Assembly (NCBI RefSeq): GCF_048320135.1
Contig: NZ_CP182947.1
Location: forward strand, 310,001 to 374,000
Reading direction: 5' to 3'
Length of the DNA stretch: 64,000 bases
Origin: Ideonella_A sakaiensis_A
Lineage (GTDB): Bacteria; Pseudomonadota; Gammaproteobacteria; Burkholderiales; Burkholderiaceae_C
Below are positions 11,647 to 20,539 of this stretch, piece by piece; position 1 is the first letter of the stretch, and every line of letters begins with the position of its first letter. The notes under the pieces are model-generated. The model was not told the origin of the DNA. It saw nothing but the letters and a program-made list of their open reading frames with translations, and made no database searches. Made by a program: the position numbers and the translations under genes.

Positions 11647-13380
11647 ATGACGCGCCGCAGCCCCGACGACCTGCGCAGCGCACGCTGGTTCGCGCCGGAC
11701 GACCTGCGCTCGTTCGGCCACCGCTCGCGGATCATGCAGATGGGTTACGCGCCGCAGGACTGGGCCGGCCGTCCGGTGATCGCGATCCTGAACACCTGGT
11801 CCGATATCAACCCCTGCCACAGCCATTTCAAGCAGCGCGTCGAGGATGTCAAGCGCGGCGTGCTGCAGGCCGGGGGTTTTCCGATCGAACTGCCGGCGAT
11901 CAGCCTGGCCGAGCAATTCGTCAAGCCGTCGACGATGCTCTACCGCAACATGCTGGCGATGGAGACCGAGGAACTGCTGCGCTCGCACCCGGTCGACGGC
12001 GCGGTGCTGATGGGCGGCTGCGACAAGACGACACCCGCCCTGCTGATGGGCGCGATCAGCGCCGGTTATCCGTGCATTTATTTGCCGGCCGGCCCGATGC
12101 TGCGCGGCAATTACCGCGGCCAGATCCTCGGCTCCGGTTCCGACGCCTGGAAATACTGGGACGAGCGGCGCGCCGGCAAGCTGAGTGCTGCCGAATGGCA
12201 GGGCGTCGAGGCCGGCATCGCGCGCAGCCATGGTCACTGCATGACGATGGGCACCGCGAGCACGATGACCGCGATTGCAGAGGCGATCGGCATGACGCTG
12301 ACCGGCGCCTCGTCGATACCGGCGCCGGATGCTGGCCATCCACGGATGTCGGCCGAATGCGGCCGGCGCATCGTCGAGATGGTGTGGGAGGACCTGACAC
12401 CGCAGAAGGTGCTGAGCCGTGCCTCGTTCGAGAATGCGATCGTCGTCTCGATGGCGATGGGCTGCTCGACCAATGCGGTGATCCACCTGATCGCGATGGC
12501 GCGGCGCGCCGGTTTCGACATCGGCCTCGACGATTTCGACGAGGCGAGCCGCAATGTGCCGGTGATTGCGAATATCCGGCCGAGCGGCGACCGCTACCTG
12601 ATGGAGGATTTTTTCTACGCCGGCGGCCTGCCCGGCCTGATGAGCCGCTTGACCGGCCATCTGCAACTCGATGCGAAGACGGTCAACGGCGGCACGCTCG
12701 GCGACGCGCTCGCCGATGCAGCGGTCTTCGACGACGATGTGATCCGCCCGCTCGATGCGCCGATCTACGCCGAAGGCGCGCTCGCGGTGCTGCGCGGCAA
12801 CCTCGCGCCGCAGGGCTGCGTGATCAAGCCGAGCGCCTGCGCGCCGCAATACCTGCGGCACAGCGGCCCGGCGCTGGTGTTCGACGACTACCCGTCGATG
12901 AAGGCGGCAATCGACGACCCCGACCTCGATGTCACCGCCGACCATGTGCTGGTGCTGCGCAATGCCGGTCCGCAAGGCGGACCGGGTATGCCCGAATGGG
13001 GGATGTTGCCGATCCCGACCAAACTGGTGCGACAGGGGGTGCGGGACATGTTGCGGCTGTCGGATGCGCGGATGAGCGGAACGAGTTATGGCGCCTGCGT
13101 GCTGCACGTTGCGCCGGAGTCGCATGTCGGCGGGCCGCTGGCGCTGCTGCGAACGGGCGACATCATTTCGGTCGATGTCGCGCAGCGCAGCATCCGGGTC
13201 GAGATCGACGACGCCGAGATGGCGCGCCGGCAGGCCGCCTGGGTTGCGCCGCCACCGCGTTTCGAGCGCGGCTACGGCTGGCTGTTTTCGCGCCATATCC
13301 GGCAGGCCGACGAAGGCTGCGATTTCGATTTTCTCGAAACCCGTTTTGGCGCACCGGTCGGCGAACCGGTCATCTACTGA
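11647..13380 (+). CDS. IlvD/Edd-family [2Fe-2S] dehydratase, L-arabinonate dehydratase-like
   Basis: 577 residues. This family removes water from sugar acids or dihydroxy acids to give 2-keto-3-deoxy acids. Three cysteines at 57 (DINPCHSH), 125 (GGCDKTT) and 198 (SHGHCMTMG) have the spacing of the [2Fe-2S] cluster ligands described for L-arabinonate dehydratase, and MSGTSYGAC near 477-485 supplies the Ser/Thr catalytic pair. The length is also that of the sugar-acid class. The real substrate cannot be read from sequence; a pentonate or hexonate is likely. It is followed by a TRAP uptake system and preceded by a divergent GntR gene. Confidence 0.85.
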   Translation: MTRRSPDDLRSARWFAPDDLRSFGHRSRIMQMGYAPQDWAGRPVIAILNTWSDINPCHSHFKQRVEDVKRGVLQAGGFPIELPAISLAEQFVKPSTMLYRNMLAMETEELLRSHPVDGAVLMGGCDKTTPALLMGAISAGYPCIYLPAGPMLRGNYRGQILGSGSDAWKYWDERRAGKLSAAEWQGVEAGIARSHGHCMTMGTASTMTAIAEAIGMTLTGASSIPAPDAGHPRMSAECGRRIVEMVWEDLTPQKVLSRASFENAIVVSMAMGCSTNAVIHLIAMARRAGFDIGLDDFDEASRNVPVIANIRPSGDRYLMEDFFYAGGLPGLMSRLTGHLQLDAKTVNGGTLGDALADAAVFDDDVIRPLDAPIYAEGALAVLRGNLAPQGCVIKPSACAPQYLRHSGPALVFDDYPSMKAAIDDPDLDVTADHVLVLRNAGPQGGPGMPEWGMLPIPTKLVRQGVRDMLRLSDARMSGTSYGACVLHVAPESHVGGPLALLRTGDIISVDVAQRSIRVEIDDAEMARRQAAWVAPPPRFERGYGWLFSRHIRQADEGCDFDFLETRFGAPVGEPVIY

Positions 13381-13432
13381 CGCATTGCGCCCGTGACCGA
13401 TCCGCATCGATTGCTGTACCGTCAAGCGATGT

Positions 13433-13451
13433 CCCGGCTGCCGTTGCCGGG
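13433..13451 (+). terminator. Weak hairpin after the dehydratase gene
   Basis: A 6-base stem CCCGGC / GCCGGG with a 7-base loop, followed by TCTTT, 53 bases after the dehydratase stop. It may terminate or only attenuate transcription into the binding-protein gene. Confidence 0.3.
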
Positions 13452-13523
13452 TCTTTCGAACAACCCGCGTCCGACGGGTTTTGCCATGTCCATCCGGACC
13501 CACCACTCACAAGGAGTCGACAC

Positions 13524-14462
13524 ATGACCAAGTTTCCGTTTCGCAAGACCCTGCTGATTGGCGCCGCTTTGTGCGCCGCCGGTGCCGTGCAGGCGCAACA
13601 GGTCAGGCTGATGACCGGCCCGCAAGGCGGCTCGTGGTATCCGCTGGGCGGCGCGATCGCCAACATCGGCGACAAGGCCGGCCTGAAGGTGCAGGTGCTG
13701 CCAGGCGCCGGCATCGCAAACGTGAAGGCGATCGAAGGCGGCAAGGCCGACATGGGATTCGCCAACTCAATCTCGACCGTCGACGGCATTGCCGGCCGTG
13801 CGCCGTTCGACACGCCGGCGAAGAATGTCTGCAACGTCGCGACGCTGTACCCGCAGTATTACCAGGTGGTCGCCAATGCGGATTCCGGCATCAACAGCAT
13901 CGGTGACCTGAAAGGCAAGTCGATCGCGGTGCAGCCGAAAGGCAACACCGCCGAATTCATCAGCCAGCAGTCGCTGGAGGTCTACGGGATGAAATACCAG
14001 GACATGGGCCGCGTCAGCTATGTCTCGTATACCGATGCGGTGTCGCTGATGAAGGACAACAATGCGCAGGCCTTCACGCTCGGCACCACGGTGCCGGCGT
14101 CGGCGATCATGGATCTCGCGTCGGCGCGCGACATCAAGCTCGTCCCGATCCCCGACGACAAGTTCCAGGCGATGCGCAAGCTGAACCCTGGTTATACGAA
14201 GCTGGTGATCCCGGCCGGCAGCTATCCGAAGCAAACCGCCGACGTGCAGACGATCGGCTACGCGACCCACGTGATCGCGCGTTGCGACCTCGACGAGCAG
14301 GTTGTCTACAAGGTGTTGAAGGGCATGGTCGACAACAAGGCCGATCTGGCGGCGATCACCAAGGACATGGGCAAGGCAACGCCGAAGATGATGGCCGAGG
14401 ACATCGGCGTGCCGCTGCACAAGGGTGCGATGAAGTACTACAAGGAAGTCGGCGCGATCTGA
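13524..14462 (+). CDS. TAXI-family TRAP transporter solute-binding protein
   Basis: 312 residues from the ATG at 13524, which follows an AAGGAG ribosome site by 7 bases. Residues 1-24 form a signal peptide ending AVQA. The mature protein begins QQVRLMTGPQGGSWYPLGG, the typical TAXI start, and keeps the GAGIANVKAIEGGKADMGF core. TAXI proteins deliver carboxylates to a fused TRAP permease, here encoded 134 bases downstream. The same frame stays open far upstream across the dehydratase gene, but that is not coding. Confidence 0.93.
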   Translation: MTKFPFRKTLLIGAALCAAGAVQAQQVRLMTGPQGGSWYPLGGAIANIGDKAGLKVQVLPGAGIANVKAIEGGKADMGFANSISTVDGIAGRAPFDTPAKNVCNVATLYPQYYQVVANADSGINSIGDLKGKSIAVQPKGNTAEFISQQSLEVYGMKYQDMGRVSYVSYTDAVSLMKDNNAQAFTLGTTVPASAIMDLASARDIKLVPIPDDKFQAMRKLNPGYTKLVIPAGSYPKQTADVQTIGYATHVIARCDLDEQVVYKVLKGMVDNKADLAAITKDMGKATPKMMAEDIGVPLHKGAMKYYKEVGAI

Positions 14463-14475
14463 TCGCCCGGACGGT

Positions 14476-14532
14476 CGCCGTTTTTGACGGCGCCGCTTCC
14501 GCCCGGCGGCCGCGCTTGCCGCTCCGCCGGGC
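14476..14532 (+). promoter_or_regulatory. Two stem-loops between binding protein and permease genes
   Basis: The first hairpin is CGCCGT / ACGGCG (14476-14492, 5-base loop). The second is GCCCGGCGG / CCGCCGGGC (14501-14532, 14-base loop). Such structures behind binding-protein genes usually lower expression of the downstream membrane gene or protect the upstream transcript. Confidence 0.5.
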
Positions 14533-14596
14533 CCGCTGCACGTTTGCTGCAGTGGTTTCCCCTCTCCGCTGACGCGGCCATGTGCCGGAGCATCCG

Positions 14597-16468
14597 ATGC
14601 TGTCCTTCCCGGAAAAAGCAGCCCGCCATCTGATCACCGCGATTGCGGTGTCGATGTCGGTGTTCCATCTCTACATCGCCTTCGTCGGCCCGCCCGACGC
14701 CTATGTGATGCGCGGGTCGCACCTGGCATTCGCATTGGCGCTGTCGTTCCTGATCATGCCGGGGCTCAGCGGCCGGGCCACGAAGGTCGGCTGGTTCGAC
14801 ATCGTGCTGGTGCTGGTCGCGCTGGCCGGAGCGCTTTATCCGAGCGCAAGTCTCGACTACATCCAGAACCGGATGTACTACGTGGACGATCCGCGGATTG
14901 CCGACTACATCTTCGGCGGTGTGCTGATCCTGATGCTGATGGAGGCCACGCGGCGCGCGACCGGCCTCGCACTGCCGATCACCGCGCTGGTATTCCTCGT
15001 TTATGGGCTGACGATGGGCAACCAGCCGGTCTCGACGATGCTCGACCAGCTGTACCTGACGACCGAAGGCATCTTCGGCATCCCGCTGTATGTCTCGGCG
15101 ACCTATGTGATGCTGTTCATCCTGTTCGGCGCCTTCGTCGAACGCAGCGGCGCCGGCCAGCTGTTCATGGACTTCGCGCTGGCGCTGGCCGGCCACACAT
15201 CGGGCGGGCCTGCCAAGGTTGCGGTGATCACCAGCAGCCTGTTTGGCACCGTTTCCGGCAGCGCCGTCGCCAATGTGATGACGACCGGCACTTTCACGAT
15301 CCCGCTGATGATGCGCACCGGCTATCGGCCGGGCTTCTCCGGCGCGGTCGAAGCGGTCGCGTCGACCGGTGGCCAGCTGATGCCGCCGATCATGGGTGCA
15401 GCGGCCTTCGTGATGGCCGAATTTCTCGGCGTGTCCTACCTGACGGTTGCCGCGTTCGCAATCCTGCCGGCGGTGCTGTATTACGTCGCGGTCTTCATGG
15501 CGGTTCACTTCGAAGCGAAACGCATCGGCCTGGTCGGTTTGCCGAAGGCCGACCTGCCACGCCTGAAGGAGGTGCTGCTCGACCGCGGCCACCTGTTCCT
15601 GCCGCTGGTGGTGATCATCGCGGTGCTGCTCGCCGGCAAGAGCGCTGCGCTGTCGGCGCTGCTCGGCATCGCCTCGGTGGTGCCGACGACCTGGCTGCGC
15701 AAGAGCACGCGCGGCACCTTCACGCCGAAGGCGATCGTCGAAGCGCTCGAGGCCGGCGCGCGCAATACGCTGGTCGTTGCCCTCGCCTGCGCCAGTGCCG
15801 GCATCGTGATCGGCACGATCACGTTGACCGGCCTCGGACTGACCTTCACCGGCGTTGTGCTCGCGCTGTCGCAGAACTCGCTGATCCTCGCGCTGTTCCT
15901 GACGATGCTTGCCGGCATCCTGCTCGGCATGGGCCTGCCGACGACGCCGGCCTACATCGTGCAGGTCGCGCTGCTGGTGCCGGCGCTGGTCAAGCTCGGC
16001 GTGCAAGTCGAGGCGGCCCACCTGTTCGTGCTGTATTTCGCGGTGCTGTCGGCGATCACGCCGCCGGTCGCGATGGCGGTGTATGCGGCCAACGGCATAT
16101 CACGAGGCACCTTGATGGATACCAGCTGGGCCGCGGTCAAGCTCGGGCTGACCGGCTACATCATTCCGTTCATGTTCGTCTTCGCGCCGTCGCTGTTGCT
16201 GATCGGCGACCCGCTGTGGGTGATGACCTCGGTCGTCACCGCCACCGTCGGCGTGGTCTGCCTGGCTGCCGGGCTGCATGAATATTTCTTCTTCGGGCCG
16301 GCGCGCAGCTGGGAACGGGTGATGCTGATCGTCGCCGCGCTGGTGCTGATCAAGCCAGGCATCATGACCGACCTGATCGGCGTCGCATTGATCTCGCTGA
16401 CAATCGCCAGCCAGCTGTGGATCAGGCCGGCCGGCCGCGGCGCTACCGCGACCGGCAAATCAGGCTGA
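14597..16468 (+). CDS. TRAP transporter fused permease (4TM/12TM)
   Basis: About 623 residues, an integral inner-membrane protein with the small DctQ-like and large DctM-like parts fused, as is usual with TAXI binding proteins. Hydrophobic segments run throughout. Recognisable DctM-type stretches are GSAVANVMTTGTFTIPLMMR, GGQLMPPIMGAAAFVMAEFLG and GMGLPTTPAYI. The ATG at 14597 has a GGAG 6 bases upstream and is preferred over the GTG at 14582. It uses the sodium-motive force with the upstream binding protein. The stop is 28 bases from the end of the convergent GMC gene. Confidence 0.92.
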   Translation: MLSFPEKAARHLITAIAVSMSVFHLYIAFVGPPDAYVMRGSHLAFALALSFLIMPGLSGRATKVGWFDIVLVLVALAGALYPSASLDYIQNRMYYVDDPRIADYIFGGVLILMLMEATRRATGLALPITALVFLVYGLTMGNQPVSTMLDQLYLTTEGIFGIPLYVSATYVMLFILFGAFVERSGAGQLFMDFALALAGHTSGGPAKVAVITSSLFGTVSGSAVANVMTTGTFTIPLMMRTGYRPGFSGAVEAVASTGGQLMPPIMGAAAFVMAEFLGVSYLTVAAFAILPAVLYYVAVFMAVHFEAKRIGLVGLPKADLPRLKEVLLDRGHLFLPLVVIIAVLLAGKSAALSALLGIASVVPTTWLRKSTRGTFTPKAIVEALEAGARNTLVVALACASAGIVIGTITLTGLGLTFTGVVLALSQNSLILALFLTMLAGILLGMGLPTTPAYIVQVALLVPALVKLGVQVEAAHLFVLYFAVLSAITPPVAMAVYAANGISRGTLMDTSWAAVKLGLTGYIIPFMFVFAPSLLLIGDPLWVMTSVVTATVGVVCLAAGLHEYFFFGPARSWERVMLIVAALVLIKPGIMTDLIGVALISLTIASQLWIRPAGRGATATGKSG

Positions 16469-16496
16469 GGCTGCTGGGCAGTGCGGGCGGCGCGTT

Positions 16497-18134
16497 TCAG
16501 CGCCGGTCTGCAACGATCATTGCCGCGGCCTTCTCGGCGATCATCAGCGTCGTCGCATTGGTATTCGCCGACGGCATCGTCGGCATGATCGATGCGTCGG
16601 CAATGCGCAGCCCGTCGAGCCCGTAGGGCTTCAGCTGTTGATCGACCACCGCATGCGGATCGCTTGCCGGCCCCATCCGCGCAGTGCCGATCAGGTGGTA
16701 GACGGTGGTGCCGTTTTCGCGTGCAAACTGCAGCAACTCGTCATCGCTGACCATGTTGGCGCCGGGCGCGATCTCGCTGTCGAAATACGGCGCCAGCGCC
16801 TGGCTGCCGAGAAAGCTTCGCGCGAGCCGGATGCCGGCCAGCAGCACGCGCTGATCGGTTTCGTGCGCAAGGTAGTTCGGCTGGATCTGCGGCCGCGCCA
16901 ACGGATCGGGCGACACTGCACGCACATGGCCGAGGCTTTCCGGCCGGCATTGCCAGACGCCGACCGTCATGCCCGGAAACTTGTCGAGCAGGCCGACGAC
17001 GCCGGCACGAAAACTGGCCGGCGTGAACGTGAACTGCAAGTCTGAGCGCTGCACCTCCGGTGCCGAGCGCCAGAATGCGCCGATCAGCGACGGGCTGACG
17101 GCGAGCAGGCTCGGCCGTCCGGCCAGCCAGCGCGCGATCTGCCACAGCAGCGGGAGTCCGGTGACAAGGTTGTTGATGGTCTTCGTATTGCGGGCGCGGG
17201 CGACCATGCGGATTGCATAGTGGTCGCGCAGGTTCTCACCGACGCCGGGCAGTTCATGGACGACTGGAATGCCGAGGCCCTGCAGCAACGGCAGCGGGCC
17301 GACGCCGGACAGTTGCAGCAGCTTCGGCGTATTGACCGCGCCAGCGCAGACGATGACTTCGCGGCGCGCGCGGACCGTCTGCAGCGCGCCATTGGCGCCG
17401 CCGCGCATGTAGCGGACACCGACCGCGCGCCGCCCGTCGAAGACGATCGCGGCTGCGTGCGCATCGGTGCGCACCTCGAGGTTGCCGCGACGCCGTGCCG
17501 GTCGCAGGAAGGCGACCGCCGAGCTGTGGCGACGGCCGTTCAGGATCGCGCGCTGGTAGACGCCGACACCGTCGCGGCTGGCGCCGTTGTAATCGGCGTT
17601 GCGCGGCAGGCCCAGCTCGACGAGGCCGCGGGTAAAGGCATCGAGCAGCGGGTGTTGCCAGTCGAGGTCGGTGATCGGCAGTTCGCCGGTGCGGCCGCGG
17701 TACTGGTCGTCGCCGGGGCCGATGCGCCGCTCGCTTTTCTTGAAATAGGGCAATACGTCCTGGTACGACCAACCGGGATTGCCGAGTGCGGCCCAGTCGT
17801 CGTAATCGGCCGCCTGGCCGCGCACGTGGTTCAAACCGTTGATCGAACCCGAGCCGCCGAGCACCCGTCCCTGTGGCAGCGAAAAGCGTCGCCCGGCGGT
17901 GCCGACCGATGGCTCCGATTCGAAACCCCAGGTGAAGCGGCTGCCGAAGACATTCTTGATGTAACCGGCCGGGATGTGGATATACGGATGCCAGTCGGAC
18001 GGGCCCGATTCGAGCAGGCAGACGGTGCTGACGCCATCTTCGCTGAGGCGGCTCGCGATCAGCGCACCGGCGGTGCCGCCGCCGACGACGACATAGTCGA
18101 ACTGCTCGGCATCGGCTGGCAATGCGGGGGTCAT
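16497..18134 (-). CDS. GMC-family FAD-dependent alcohol dehydrogenase
   Basis: 545 residues, of the choline dehydrogenase/alcohol oxidase type. The N-terminal FAD-binding loop VVGGGTAGALIASRL is at about 17-31, GRVLGGSGSINGL is the first GMC signature and GAVNTPKLLQLSGVGP the second. The active-site His480 (VYHLIGTARMG) and the Asn pair near 524-526 (SANTNATTLMIAEKAA) are intact. No signal peptide is seen, so it is probably cytoplasmic or membrane-associated. An AGGAG ribosome site lies before the ATG at 18134. It is the last gene of a leftward operon with the SAF oxidoreductase, PhyH and GntR genes. The alcohol oxidised is unknown. Confidence 0.9.
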   Translation of the reverse strand: MTPALPADAEQFDYVVVGGGTAGALIASRLSEDGVSTVCLLESGPSDWHPYIHIPAGYIKNVFGSRFTWGFESEPSVGTAGRRFSLPQGRVLGGSGSINGLNHVRGQAADYDDWAALGNPGWSYQDVLPYFKKSERRIGPGDDQYRGRTGELPITDLDWQHPLLDAFTRGLVELGLPRNADYNGASRDGVGVYQRAILNGRRHSSAVAFLRPARRRGNLEVRTDAHAAAIVFDGRRAVGVRYMRGGANGALQTVRARREVIVCAGAVNTPKLLQLSGVGPLPLLQGLGIPVVHELPGVGENLRDHYAIRMVARARNTKTINNLVTGLPLLWQIARWLAGRPSLLAVSPSLIGAFWRSAPEVQRSDLQFTFTPASFRAGVVGLLDKFPGMTVGVWQCRPESLGHVRAVSPDPLARPQIQPNYLAHETDQRVLLAGIRLARSFLGSQALAPYFDSEIAPGANMVSDDELLQFARENGTTVYHLIGTARMGPASDPHAVVDQQLKPYGLDGLRIADASIMPTMPSANTNATTLMIAEKAAAMIVADRR

Positions 18135-18277
18135 GCCCAGGGTCTCCTGAGGGTGGGGCGGGGATCGATCAGCGGGCTGGCCAAGAAGGCCGGGGCGATC
18201 TGCTCACCCCGGTCGCGCAGGCAGGCGGATCTGCGCCCTGCCCTGGCGCGACGAAGACATCGCGAGCGCCAGCCGGA

Positions 18278-18295
18278 CCTCGCCGCTCGGCGAGG
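18278..18295 (-). terminator. Hairpin between SAF oxidoreductase and GMC genes
   Basis: Perfect inverted repeat CCTCGCCG / CGGCGAGG separated by CT, in the 177-base gap, with no T-tract. It may attenuate read-through into the GMC gene. Confidence 0.35.
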
Positions 18296-18311
18296 CAGGC
18301 TGCGACTCCGC

Positions 18312-19670
18312 TCAGGCCGATTTCAGCTGCGGCGCGGTGAACAGATCTTCCATCTCGCGCCGCACCCGGTAGGCATCGGTCGTCTGGTCGATCTCGACAT
18401 CGGCCCAGCTCAGGCTCTGCCCCTTGCGGACCGGCCGAATCACCTTGACGTCATGGGCCAGGCCGAGCGGCACGCCGCCCATCGACGACGAGATCTCGGC
18501 CGGCAGCAGCTTGCCCCAGACCGTATAACCGCCCTCGCCGTCGAGTTTGTCGCCGGGTTTCAGATCTCGCTTCGCGGTCGCGACGACGTCGGCATTCCAG
18601 CCCTGTGCCACGCCGGTCGCCTCGCCGCGCAACGCGACGCTCGCAACCGACATGCCGACCTCGAGTCCGATCAGGTGCCAGCGCTTGTAAAGCGTGAAAT
18701 AGCGCCCGCTCGCATCGGTCTTCGCGTTGTATTCCTCGAAGCAGTTCTTGATGTAGTCGGTCTCGGCCTCGACGGTGACGAAAACCCCCATCCGGATGTC
18801 GTAGTCGATCGGCGTGCCGTCGGTGCGCAGCGACGACACGACCTCGACCATGCCCTTGCGCTCGAGCACGCCGCCTTCGGCGACCGGCCGCATCACCGTC
18901 GGGATCTCGTCGATCGACGCCGGCGGATACAGCAGTCCGTTGCTCGGCACCAGCAGGCCGGTTGCATTGGCCACCGCGGTGCATTCGATCGACGGCTTCG
19001 AGCCGTCGAGGAAGCTGTTGAACATCTTCGGATTCAGCCCGCCGCGCTCGGCCTGCTCCGGCGTCAGTCCGTAATTGCCCCAGACCGTCTCGGGTGTCGA
19101 ATCGCAGAAATGCGGCAGCCACTTGTGGCCGCGGCCGGCTGCAACGACCGGGAAGCCGCAGGTGCGCGCCCAGTCGACGAGGTCGCAGATCAGCGCCGGC
19201 TGGTCTCCGAAGGCCATCGAATAGACGACGCCGGCATCGGCGGCGCGGCGCGCCAGCAACGGGCCGCAGAAAGCGTCGGCCTCGACGGTCACGTTGACGA
19301 CGTGCTTGCCGTTCGCAAAGGCACGCAAGCAGTGTTCAACCGCAGCGATCGGATGGCCGGTGCATTCGACGATCACGTCGATCGCCGGATGCGCAACCAG
19401 CGCCTGCCAGTCTTCGCCGACGTGGGTATGGCCGTTGCGCACCGCCTCGTCGAGGCTGGCCGCGCTGCTGCGCTCGGCGCTCCAGCCGACGCGTTCGAGA
19501 TTCGCGCGGGCCGCGGCGGGCGACAGGTCGGCGATGCCGACCAGCTGCACGCCGGGCGTGCGCGGAATCTGCGCCAGGTACATCGAACCGAATTTGCCGG
19601 CACCGATCAGGCCGATGCGGATCGGCCGCTTTTCGGCGGCGCGTTGACGAAGCTTGTTGTAGAGGCTCAT
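18312..19670 (-). CDS. NAD(P)-dependent oxidoreductase with C-terminal SAF domain
   Basis: 452 residues. The N-terminal Rossmann domain has GLIGAGKFG at 20-28, with the homoserine-dehydrogenase/Gfo-Idh-like ADLSPAAARANLERVG and DVIVECTGHPIAAVEHC after it. The last 80-100 residues (LKPGDKLDGEGGYTVWGKLLPAE onward) form a SAF/antifreeze-like domain. Proteins with this layout are common beside sugar-acid catabolic genes, but no reaction can be assigned confidently. The ATG at 19670 overlaps the PhyH stop by 4 bases. An upstream frame extension to 20033 overlaps PhyH and is not coding. Confidence 0.85.
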   Translation of the reverse strand: MSLYNKLRQRAAEKRPIRIGLIGAGKFGSMYLAQIPRTPGVQLVGIADLSPAAARANLERVGWSAERSSAASLDEAVRNGHTHVGEDWQALVAHPAIDVIVECTGHPIAAVEHCLRAFANGKHVVNVTVEADAFCGPLLARRAADAGVVYSMAFGDQPALICDLVDWARTCGFPVVAAGRGHKWLPHFCDSTPETVWGNYGLTPEQAERGGLNPKMFNSFLDGSKPSIECTAVANATGLLVPSNGLLYPPASIDEIPTVMRPVAEGGVLERKGMVEVVSSLRTDGTPIDYDIRMGVFVTVEAETDYIKNCFEEYNAKTDASGRYFTLYKRWHLIGLEVGMSVASVALRGEATGVAQGWNADVVATAKRDLKPGDKLDGEGGYTVWGKLLPAEISSSMGGVPLGLAHDVKVIRPVRKGQSLSWADVEIDQTTDAYRVRREMEDLFTAPQLKSA

Positions 19671-20539
19671 GCGGCAATCCTTTGGTCGTCGCTGGTGGTT
19701 TGAAGGGCGCTTGCCGGCAGACCGTCCTTCCACGGCAGCTCGACCGGATAGTCGCGCAGCAGGCAGTCGTCGGGCAGGCAGGGGATCGGGGTGAAATCGC
19801 GGTGCGCGATGTATTCGGGCCGCTTGTGGCGGCGGATGTGGTTGCTGACCGCGCAGAGGCTCAGATAAACCGCGACCCGGTTGAACGGCGACAGGTTCGA
19901 GCCCGATGCATGGACCAGGCAGCTGTGGAACAGGATCATCGATCCGGCCGGCCCCTTCGGCGCGACGATGCCGCCGTTTTTTCCACCGGCTCGGTCGACC
20001 AGTTGGCGGATCAACTCGTTGTCGACGGTCCACAGTGGATAACTGGTCGTCGTCAGGTCGTGTTTTGCATCGATCACGCCGCGCTTGTGGCTGCCCGGAA
20101 TGAACATCAGCGGGCCGTTGTATTCGTTGACGTCGTCGAGAAAGATCGCGACGTTCATCGCCCGTTCAGTCGGCATCTGGTCGTCGTTGCGCCAGGTGCC
20201 ATAGTCCTGGTGCCACTGCCAGACGTCGCCCTCGAAGGCCATCTTGCCGTTGATCTTGAACTGGTGCATGTACAGCTCCTCGCCGAGCAGGTCGGCGACC
20301 GGCTCCACCATCCGCGGATGGCGCGCGAGCTTTGCAAACGGCTCGCTGTACATGTGAGCGGCGAAATTGGTGCGCACCGCATCGCTGCCCTTCTCGCGCA
20401 CGTTGTAGGCCTCGCGGCGGCTGTACAACTCGGGCACTGCTTCGGTCAGCGTGCGGGTCTCGTCGGCGCTGAACAGGCCCGGGAAAAAGAGGTAGCCGTC
20501 GCGGTCGAACTGGCGGTGTTGTGCGGTGCTGAGCTTCAT
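19667..20539 (-). CDS. Phytanoyl-CoA dioxygenase (PhyH) family Fe(II)/2-oxoglutarate enzyme, EctD-like
   Basis: 290 residues. The iron triad is visible as His110 and Asp112 (WQWHQDYGTW) and His210 (FHSCLVHASGSN), with Arg221 (LSPFNRVAVY) as the likely 2-oxoglutarate anchor. The WHQDYGTWRNDDQMP and SCLVHASGSNLSPFNR segments resemble ectoine hydroxylase more than phytanoyl-CoA enzymes. No ectoine synthesis genes are present, so a hydroxylation step in the local catabolic pathway is more likely. Both ends overlap neighbours by 4 bases, showing a tightly coupled operon. Confidence 0.85.
   Translation of the reverse strand: MKLSTAQHRQFDRDGYLFFPGLFSADETRTLTEAVPELYSRREAYNVREKGSDAVRTNFAAHMYSEPFAKLARHPRMVEPVADLLGEELYMHQFKINGKMAFEGDVWQWHQDYGTWRNDDQMPTERAMNVAIFLDDVNEYNGPLMFIPGSHKRGVIDAKHDLTTTSYPLWTVDNELIRQLVDRAGGKNGGIVAPKGPAGSMILFHSCLVHASGSNLSPFNRVAVYLSLCAVSNHIRRHKRPEYIAHRDFTPIPCLPDDCLLRDYPVELPWKDGLPASALQTTSDDQRIAA

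Noticed and set aside
12072..13523. Long upstream extension of the TAXI binding-protein frame
   Set aside because: It overlaps the dehydratase gene. A signal peptide and AAGGAG site fix the start at 13524.
17220..19703. Plus-strand 827-codon frame opposite the GMC and SAF oxidoreductase genes
   Set aside because: Shadow; both minus-strand genes have complete domains and good start contexts.
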